Shown one piece after another: positions 56,174-64,000 of a DNA stretch of 64,000 nucleotides. This DNA is from Hippopus hippopus (lineage: Eukaryota > Mollusca > Bivalvia > Cardiida > Cardiidae). The DNA is taken from NCBI GenBank assembly GCA_946811185.2, contig OX328109.1:19318255-19382254 (forward strand), read 5' to 3'. The translations under genes were made by a program, and so were the position numbers. The first letter of the stretch is position 1; every line of letters begins with the position of its first letter. Below the pieces are notes generated by a model. It did no database searches and was not told where the DNA came from. It saw only the letters and a list, made by a program, of their open reading frames with translations.

Positions 56174-57261
56174 CACTCGCAAATGTCTTGGTTTGTTGTA
56201 TGAAGAAAAAAATCCTAGGAACCATTCTAAATATAGAATTTCGGAGAATGAAAATATTCTGCGCATTTTGGGTTTTTTTTTATTTACTCTTTATTGTTAT
56301 TTTTAGAAAGATTTTTATTCTCAGAAAGCCTTGACCAAGTATAATGAATAGCAACAAGGAAGAATGGCTGGATCTAGATCTACTTGTTAGTTCCCTTTCT
56401 CAGTGACAACATCTAGATCCAATCTACTTTTTAGACATTTCAAAATGAAAGCATTTGCAGACGAAAAATAAGAGCAGCTCCACTCATAGAATTTGTTTTT
56501 GAAATTGTAGAAAATAACAGCTTTTTTCTCCTTCCTTAGTAGGCCTATTCAAGAATGTAGATCCATATAGATCTAGATCTTATTTTCGGATCATCCGGGA
56601 CCGAGTTTTGCAGACTGACATCGACTCTTTACTCAATGTCACAAAACCGTTTCTGTTTGCCTTTTGACTGTGCCGAGCAACTATTTCTAACCTAAGGGAG
56701 AAAACACGTACATTTGTATCTAGCTAAAGGTCTCTCGGAGATCCTTTAAGTTCTATTTTACTGATCCACTGTAGCGATTAACCCTTAGACTGCTAGCGCG
56801 ACTCAACTTTTAGACCTTCTGCGGACAGTTCAGAGCCAGATCAGAATAAACAGAACGTGCAGTTTGATTTTGGATCTCCACTGTCCGATAAGCAGATGTC
56901 TTCCCCAAAAATTACCTTTGAAATAACAAAAGTTTGGTTTATACTACAGACTTAAAAGTTTCATTCCACTTATTTAGCAGGATAAGGTTTAACCCTTAGG
57001 CTGCTAAGCGCGACTCTGAGAGCAGCTTTTGCGGACAATGTAGATCAAGATCAGACTGCACAGACTATCGGCTTGAAATTTTGATTTAACTTACTTAGTA
57101 GGTTAAGTGTAATATATGTTCTGAGGGAGCAAACTCTAACATACTTTCATCTGTATGTTTCATCTTAGGGCCGTGGAAAACATAAAACGAGGGGGAACTT
57201 ATTTTGTTGTTCGTCAACTATTGCAATATGTTGAATAATATGATAGTATTATTAATATTTA

Positions 57262-57266
57262 CAGTT

Positions 57267-57297
<31 letters not shown>

Positions 57298-57595
57298 ATT
57301 CACTGTACATGGTGTTTAACGCCGTTTTCAACATTATTTCAGTTACATCATGGCAGCCTACCCATGTTTTTCCTGGATTTCTTTTACCAGTTCTCCGAAA
57401 AGTGTTCTTTCCAAGCCACTGGCTGCTTTCCCACATAACCACCGTCAAATCAATGATCAGAGGTGAGAGAGGAATGAATGCTGTCACGCAACTATCATCA
57501 ATCCTCGGAAAGAAATTGGCCGAGCCGGGAATCGAACCAGCAACCCCTTTTTCTTGAGTCCTGTACGCTACTGACTGCACTACTGGGGCTCAGCT
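57262..57595 (-). mobile_element. SINE-A copy with TTGA/TTGATT tail
   Basis: Reverse orientation. The tail is TTGATTGATTGATTGG at 57268-57300 and the head carries the inverse B-box, GGGAATCGAACC, at 57528-57539. This is the fullest SINE-A copy. Confidence 0.8.
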
Positions 57596-57599
57596 TTAT

Positions 57600-58140
57600 A
57601 CTTTTAAAGATAGCAGATGGAAGACGGAGCAGTTAAAGATGATGAGTTATCTTTTTGTGGGAGGTCTGCCTAGTATTTCATTGTGTGTATTACTAAGTTA
57701 ACTAAAGTGATGAATAACAGCTTGGTTAATAATAAAATCAAAGTATGATTAAACCTGAATACAAATTTAACCCAGGAATAGACTCTATAAAATTTTGATT
57801 ACTTATAAAAGCAACCACATAAATCACTAGACGAATGCTTGAAGAGACTCAGGACTGATTGTGCCATATTCACAACATGGTGTTATGTTTGTTTTTGAAA
57901 AACACTGTCGAATGTGCTGAGTAACTCTGTAAGTTATCCTAGATCTACAAGTATTGGACTATTTAAAATAGGTTACCAAACATTGGCTTATAATAGATCC
58001 TGAGTCCCATGTGATTTGTTGAATCTTTCTCATCCATAAAATAGACTATCTAGATCTGGCTGAAATATAATATTACGTACAAAATTCGCCATAAAAGTCT
58101 GTGCAGGTTTTCTCCCTCAGACCATGAATTTAAAGAAAGC
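57600..58140. other. no gene or clear repeat seen
   Basis: AT-rich intergenic DNA without long frames or palindromes. Confidence 0.4.
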
Positions 58141-58412
58141 CCTTGATTGATTAATTGAATTGCGGTATAAATACGTTTCAACAGCTTGGTCGTATCACGG
58201 CGGCCAGTGCACCTACGCATGTGTTTCCTGGCTTTCTCTCACCAGTGCTGACACAATTTTCTTTTCAAGTCACTGACTACTTTTCTCACATGCATCAGAG
58301 GTGAGAGGCAATCAATCGCTGGAAAGAAAGTTTGCCTCAACCAGTTATCGAACTCACAACCACCAGGTCATGAGTCTGATACACCAACCACTGAGCTATC
58401 CAGACAGGGAAA
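58141..58412 (-). mobile_element. SINE-B copy (tRNA-headed), fullest
   Basis: Reverse orientation, tail TTGATTGATTAATTG, body GCATGTGTTTCCTGGCTTTC and CAGAGGTGAGAGGCAATC. The head with the inverse B-box, TTATCGAACTC, is at about 58345 and the inverse A-box side, CACTGAGCTA, at about 58390. Confidence 0.75.
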
Positions 58413-58853
58413 GAAAGCCCTCTTCTCTGGTTTGAGAAGCAATAACTTACTCAAGCTATATTAATTTAGATATTGAGAAGGTGATTATCATCAAAAGATA
58501 ATTTTCAGCTAGGAAATGTTTCCATTATTGTATTATCTGCACATTTAACCATTTTAGTCTGCATCTTAGGTTCAAGTGTACAGTTCAATTAGAGATTTCT
58601 GTGATAGATAGGGTAGTTTTTATATAGTTTAATGCGTCATGACAATTTTCAGATCAAATAACAGGCTCCGATTTGTTTCTAGTGAATAACACCAAGTTCT
58701 GAAAGGTAGAAACCGGTTTTACTGTTACTATTTTCAGTGCTCAAAAATGAAGGAGTTCTATGAAAAATAACACTGAATTATCTTTCGATTGAAACTATCA
58801 TTTGAATAACTATGTTAATCAATTGTACTAAAGTTCTTTTGACCAAAACTGTA

Positions 58854-59077
58854 TTAACCCTTTACCACACAATTCCGAGTTTTAAAGACCCTGACGAAGA
58901 ACACTTGAAAAACATTGTGGAAAAAAGAGATATTGCTGATTACCATCATGTTCTCCTTTTCCCACAATGTTTTCTACCCTATCAAAGACAGAATGCATCA
59001 ATACAGCATGTTTATTCTGATGTCTGCAAATGCTTTCAATTTGGTTTAGTTCAAAATGTTGTTTGGTAAAGGGTTAA
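58854..59077 (-). mobile_element. P1 MITE
   Basis: TTAACCCTTTACCACACAAT at the left and GTTTGGTAAAGGGTTAA at the right. TTAA is kept at both ends. Confidence 0.85.
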
Positions 59078-60040
59078 ATCTGTTATGTCCATTCTGGTTT
59101 TTCAATATTTCAGTTCAAAAGACAGATTTTGATCTTTATGACAAAGTTTAGGACCACTGGTTTTTCCCATGGTCTTACAAGTCCATATTTTCACTTGTTA
59201 GATTTGGTTCAGGGCTGTTCCATTTTTTTTATACTCCAACACAAGATCTTTTTAATCCATTGTTTCCAAAGTCAAGATCTTATTATTTGATCTGTTTATA
59301 AGGTTTAGGTCCTACTTTTCATTTTCCATGGTACTGTATTCCAAATATTGGTTTCTTATTAGAGCCTGTTCAGGTCTGTTACAGTTTCTCCCTTTTTCCA
59401 GTAAATGTGTATAAAATTTTGATCTATTGCAGGTGATTCTTTTTTGTCAGGTTTAGGTCCATTAGTAGTGTCCATTTAAGGTCCATTCAAATTTCTTTCA
59501 GACAGTTTGTGTTCATTCTGATATATTCTTTTAGTCTGATATTTCATCTCTTTGATACATTGTAACGATCCATTCACTGAACAGTGACTGGATTGTTACA
59601 ACCTTATCTTTTTTTTTTTATACTCTAAAATTTGAAGAAAAAAAAATTGGATTTTATGTTTCAATACAAATGTCGAGGTCCATTCCTAACCGTTCCGGTA
59701 TATTCCAGATTATTCCAGTGTATCTCGGTTTATTCCGGTATTTCCAGGTGTCCGAAAAAAAGGGATGTCGTAATAATTTCGGTCGAAAGATATTACAACT
59801 TTAAAGCAATATGAAAGTTGGGAAAAAAAGGTTTTAGTATATCGATCCCTAAAAAACATTAAACAAATGGGGGAAATGACCGATTGTATTGATTCACCAG
59901 ACTGCCGTTGAACGTTCTGCGCCATCTATTTACGACCTTAACTTGTTTATAAACAGTGTTGCTAGGGAGATCAGTCTGGGTTATGACTGGGGGAATCAAA
60001 TAAGAATTTAAAACATTTACAAAAAGAAAAAGACGTGATT

Positions 60041-60428
60041 ATGGCGGACGAAGAAGGTGCTAAGACTGATAGTCCTAAGGCGCAATCACCGATTCAAGCA
60101 CCACAAGAGGAAGAATCTCAACAACAGGAGGCTGAATCTACAGAACAGCCAGATACACAGGTTGAAGCTGATGTTGTGCCCCTCAAAACAGACCTAGAGC
60201 CAGTTCAACAAGAAGAGCAAGCAGAACAAGGAGAAGGTGATGCCAAACCCCAAAGTCCCGTCGAAGAGAAGAAGGCAGATGATGCTGGACGACAGTCTAA
60301 AACGCCCCCACCAGATGATGCAGGTCGCCAGACAAGAAGTCCTGTACAAAAAGAGCCTTCAGATATTGAAGATAAAAATCAAAATGCTGATGTTGAGGGA
60401 AAAGAGGAGCAAGAAAAAACTGAGCAAG
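60041..60428 (+). CDS. exon 1 of an acidic Glu/Gln-rich protein (gene continues)
   Basis: ATG in good context (GATTATGG), 129 codons plus one base, then donor CAAG|GTTGTA. The start is MADEEGAKTDSPKAQSPIQA. It is very rich in Glu, Gln, Pro and Asp with repeated ADDAGRQ/PDDAGRQ motifs and several SP sites, and is predicted disordered. I do not recognise a family. Without splicing the frame ends after eight more residues. It is transcribed away from the STAT fusion gene, whose coding start is 5.4 kb to the left. Confidence 0.75.
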
Positions 60429-61520
60429 GTTGTATTATCAAGTATATAGTGTTTTAAGCCATCTAGATTCACTTATTCTTGCATTTAAGACTTACACTCT
60501 TAACTGAACATGGGACTTAGGATGCCACTGCAATATTGGGGTAGAATGTATTTTAGCGGACACACTTCAGCCATTTTGTTAAGTTGTCTATAACGTCGGC
60601 GCATTATTTGCTACCAATTCAATTTGACACGGGACTTTTAACCTGAAAATAAGCAGGGATGTGGGGGCAGCAGCCCCCAAGTAGTAATCAAGTACTTATT
60701 TGTAAGTATTTCTGTGTCTCGGTATTTGTGTGCCTGCTAAAGTGCAGTTGACCCCAATATTGAACTGGAACGAAGTGTACAATATCACAAGATTTGGTAT
60801 ACATAGCATAGATTTAATCACTGACAGTGATAAGTCAAAAAAAAAAACCAAAACATTTTGGACAGTACTACAGCTTTAATTTCACCTGGGTCTGCAAGTT
60901 ATGATGCAAGATAACCTGAAAATACTCTATTCTATCCTCAAAAAAGGTACCAAATATATGGATTGTCACCCATATATGCAGTATGGTAAGTCTAAAAGTG
61001 GTATGTTGTGGCATAGCATGTTGCAGCAGTGGTCCACTTTGTCTGTAAGCCTTACCAGTTTTGATCACTCTAATGACATATTCCTTTGGACAACTGCACA
61101 AAAATTTTTGAAATTTAGACGTATTTGACACATCGCTTAGTAACAGCTTAGACCTTTTTTTTTACTTTAAGAAAAAGATTTCAATAGAATTCTGTTTCTT
61201 CATTTTGCTCTCCATATGAGGACTATCACTCCCACACCCTTCCTCTTCATCAGCACATCAATTCAGGGGCTGGATGGGTGGGGGGATGAATCAAAATGGT
61301 TGCCCTTGATTAACAAATAAGCAGTATTCTGGATGTATGCCCCCTAAAGTGCAAACCAGCCTATTTCTATGTTTAAGAAAAAAACTCTCCCTGATACTGG
61401 ACAAAGTGCTGATTTTAATTTTGTGATTGCTTCTCTACTACCTGTCCTCACTTTACACTCGAGCCATCATAACGGTACCTAGGGAATAATTCTTGCATGG
61501 TAAAGGACAATCGTATAATT

Positions 61521-61765
61521 AGCCTGCAACATGTGAGGTATTATGACATTTGCGTAAAGTGTCGTCTAGGATCAGCCTGTGCAGTCAGCACAGGCTGATC
61601 CGAGACGGCACGTTACGCCTACATAAGTAGACTTGCGCATAAAAGAGAAAATTACATAAAAACAGCAAATGTTGCTTCAGATTAGTCTGCATGGACTGCA
61701 TAGGCTGATCTGGGACAACACTATACGCAAATGTCCAAATGTCACTTTCTGCATGTTAAAGGCCA
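61521..61765. mobile_element. P4 inverted-repeat element, in intron 1 of the acidic gene
   Basis: AGCCTGCAACATGTGAGGTA at the left and TTTCTGCATGTTAAAGGCCA at the right, with the inner dyad CAGCCTGTGCAGTC/AGCACAGGCTGATCCGAGAC. Confidence 0.75.
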
Positions 61766-61841
61766 TATTGTAGACCTTCATGTTTTTATGGCCTAACTAT
61801 TTTGGTGACTTTCATGGCCAAGTAGCGTAACAGATAAAGTC

Positions 61842-62071
61842 TTAATCCTATACCAAATGAAAAAAGTTTAGACTTTTCCAAATTAAAAGTATTTATAGAC
61901 AATAAAATTTAATGTGGCTTCATCTGTGAGATTTGGGTGTGAATGGGTAGAAAACATTGTGGAAAAAGAGAAAATGATAGTTACCAGCAGTTTTCTCCTT
62001 TTCTCACAATGTTTTCAAAAGCCTTCTTTCTCAATGGTGTAAAAAGTTAGGTTTGTGTGGTGAAGGGTTAA
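61842..62071 (+). mobile_element. P1 MITE, diverged
   Basis: TTAATCCTATACCAAATGAA at the left and TGTGTGGTGAAGGGTTAA at the right. Another degraded P1 in the other orientation follows at about 62083-62303. Confidence 0.7.
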
Positions 62072-62698
62072 TATCTATTTGACCCTTTATCAAACCATCC
62101 AGTGTTTAAATTGTCCTAAGGAAGGTTTTTGAAAACATTGTGGGAAGAGGAGAAAACGCCAGGTACCACCATTAGTACTCTTTTTCCACCATTTTTGCTA
62201 CAACCCAAAATGTAAATCCAGACATTTGAGTCCTATTTAAGTCTTCTTCAAATGCTTTCAGTGTGAACAAATTTAAAATTGTGTTGTCTGATAAAGTGAT
62301 AATAGAAACTGCTTCTTAACCCTTTAGTAAATGATCCTGTTTTGTAAAGGGTAAAATATTTACAACTGTAGAGCCCTGCTCTTGTCCTGTTGATATTATT
62401 AAAAAAAAATAAACACCTCATAGCTGTTATAAAAGACCTTGGGTACCAGTCTCTAAATTGCATACACACAAAATTTGTGTACGCAGTTAAGGTAAGCAAG
62501 CATCGAGTCTGAAAACAAGTTTCACTGAACTTCATAACTTTACGGTTTGAGTAGATATTTGCATAACTTTACGCCAGCTTATACCTTTGAGTAAAGCAGG
62601 GATGGTATGTGTGTATATTCTACCGCAACAAATTTGTATAAATCTACGCAGTTTAGTAAAAGGTACCCCAGGAGATTAAAACTAAGTTGTCCTTACAG

Positions 62699-62905
62699 AA
62701 GATACTACAAACCAGCCCAGTGAAGAAGTCACTCAGCAGCCATCAGAAGAACAGACCACAGCAGGAGATGATCAGCCTAGCCAAGAGGAAGAGCAACAAC
62801 CCACTGAAGAAAGTCAGCAAGAACCTCAAGCTGAAGAAGTGGAGCAAGAGCAACCTGAGGAACCGCCAAGTGAGCAGACTGAGGAAAAACAAGCTGAGGT
62901 GGAAG
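62699..62905 (+). CDS. exon 2 of the acidic Glu/Gln-rich protein
   Basis: Acceptor TTGTCCTTACAG, donor GAAG|GTAAAG, phase 1 at both ends so it joins exon 1 in frame. 69 codons, with DTTNQPSEEVTQQPSEEQTT and the same Glu/Gln/Pro bias. No later exon was found before the right end, so the folded part, if any, lies outside the window. Confidence 0.75.
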
Positions 62906-63133
62906 GTAAAGCTTGTTATTTTCCACTAATTTTAACCCATACTGTTCCAAACAAACAAATCCCAAATTTTCCTTCAGGAATGACACAGAAATATTTGTCC
63001 TTCTAAAGTTACATAAATGCAGACTGTCTCAAGATAGTGGACAGTGTAGATCCAAGATAAGACTGCATGCTTTGTTCAGTCTGATCTTGATATACACAAA
63101 CCATGAGAAAAAACTGTAGTTGTATTGGGCACT

Positions 63134-63361
63134 TTAACGCTTTACCACATGACAAAAACATAGACTTGTCAAAATTGAAAGGATTTGCAGATGACACAAT
63201 AAATGTGACTTAAATGATGGAATTTTTCCATGATAGGGCAGAAAACATTGTGGGAAAAGGAGAAAATGCTGGTTATCAGCATTTTCTCCTTTTTCACAAT
63301 ATTTTCAAAAGGTCTCTTCCTAAGGGTCATTAAAACACAGGATTTTGTGGTAAAGGATTAA
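63134..63361 (+). mobile_element. P1 MITE, near complete
   Basis: TTAACGCTTTACCACATGAC at the left and TTTTGTGGTAAAGGATTAA at the right, central hairpin intact. Confidence 0.85.
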
Positions 63362-63579
63362 GGGTAAGAATGAATTTGTGTATAAAAATGATGGAGGCTT
63401 TTTCTCACTGAAAACTGATGAAGAATGGGAGAAATTTGATGTTTTGACCAGTAAAAAATATGTAGAAGGTGTATTTGCTCACTTTTTGATTAATTACTTG
63501 GTGAAAATCAACTGAAACGAATAAAATTTTATCAGACAATTAAGATGTTCGATGGTTTCCTTTAGGAATAAGAGCATCT

Positions 63580-63836
63580 GAGCCATGCTCTATCAAAAGG
63601 AGGCTTAATGCATCTGCGAAAAAGTACTGACCCAGGTCAGCCTGAGCAGGCTGCCCTGGGCCGAAACTTTTTGCTATTGGTCAATATTCTGTATGTCCAA
63701 GGACCATGTAGTCTACTTCATGAGTAAGTCAGTTGTTAAAAAAAGTGGGTATTATGGATCAATAGTTATAAATGTGATGGCTTACTTAGTATTATGCATC
63801 AGATAGATGCATTGGGCCCCCTTTTGCCAGAGTGTT
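63580..63836. repeat. P3 inverted-repeat element
   Basis: GAGCCATGCTCTATCAAAAG at the left and CCCTTTTGCCAGAGTGTTAC at the right, with the inner dyad CCCAGGTCAGCCTGAGCAGG/CTGCCCTGGG. Confidence 0.75.
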
Positions 63837-63845
63837 ACTCTATTA

Positions 63846-63989
63846 GTTGTACGGTCAGGTGGCAGGGGACTTGGAAACTTGTTAACGGCTATGGTGAGTC
63901 ATGTTGCCCTGAGCCGAAGGCGAGGTGGCGACATTATTCTCCACAGCCGTGAACAAGTTTCCAAGTCCCCTGCCACCTGACCATACAAC
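63846..63989. mobile_element. 144-base MITE with 45-base terminal inverted repeats
   Basis: GTTGTACGGTCAGGTGGCAG at the left pairs with the inverse CTGCCACCTGACCATACAAC at the right; the arms run about 45 bases with few mismatches. The middle is GC-rich (GAGCCGAAGGCGAGGTGGCG). Seen once in the window. Confidence 0.85.
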
Positions 63990-64000
63990 AAATCTATTAT

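Noticed and set aside
59958..59972. GTTGCTAGGGAGATC upstream of the acidic gene as an RFX X-box
   Set aside because: Only the first half fits the X-box consensus; the second half does not.
60901..61128. Plus-strand open frame in the intron of the acidic gene
   Set aside because: Not joined in phase to exons 1 and 2, no recognised motif, and an equal-length frame on the other strand.

Overview
The window is animal nuclear DNA, AT-rich, with long introns, GT-AG splice sites and dense short inverted-repeat elements. The dyad repeats containing short CAGCCTGCGCAG-type cores, the tRNA-headed SINEs and the TTAA-flanked palindromic MITEs are of the kind I associate with bivalve molluscs, probably a heterodont clam. 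That species guess is inference. No bacterial, CRISPR, rRNA or bona fide tRNA gene was seen.

Layout. 1-7.8 kb: repeats plus an internally deleted mariner. 7.8-9.5 kb (+): a long open exon for an unrecognised basic, Ser/Lys-rich protein. 9.53-10.87 kb: a complete mariner with an intact DD34D transposase. 11-19 kb: MITEs and other repeats. 19.0-54.7 kb (-): one large gene that I could assemble into 21 coding exons, all with acceptor/donor sites and matching phases, giving a 1,261-residue protein. 55-60 kb: intergenic repeats and SINEs. 60.0 kb to beyond the right end (+): the first two coding exons of an acidic Glu/Gln-rich protein, divergently oriented from the 35-kb gene.

The main result is the 35-kb gene. 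Its C-terminal two thirds is a STAT transcription factor: coiled coil, DNA-binding domain, linker, SH2 with the FLLRFSD arginine, a GYV tyrosine and a Ser/Pro-rich tail. In place of a recognisable STAT N-domain it carries a HEPN domain of the DZIP3 type with an RNEVYH motif, then two segments that look like TRADD-N domains. HEPN and TRADD-N domains are found in immune and conflict proteins, so the predicted product looks like a sensor or adaptor front end built directly onto a JAK-STAT type effector. The domain names were recognised by eye, not by a search. The exon chain is visible in the sequence.

The rest is mostly mobile DNA: one intact and two broken mariners (one nested in a MITE), a hAT-like non-autonomous element with subterminal motifs, a GIY-YIG retroelement relic, two SINE families and at least five inverted-repeat families. 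One MITE end supplies the stop codon of the STAT fusion gene, and part of an SH2 exon has been duplicated inside an intron.
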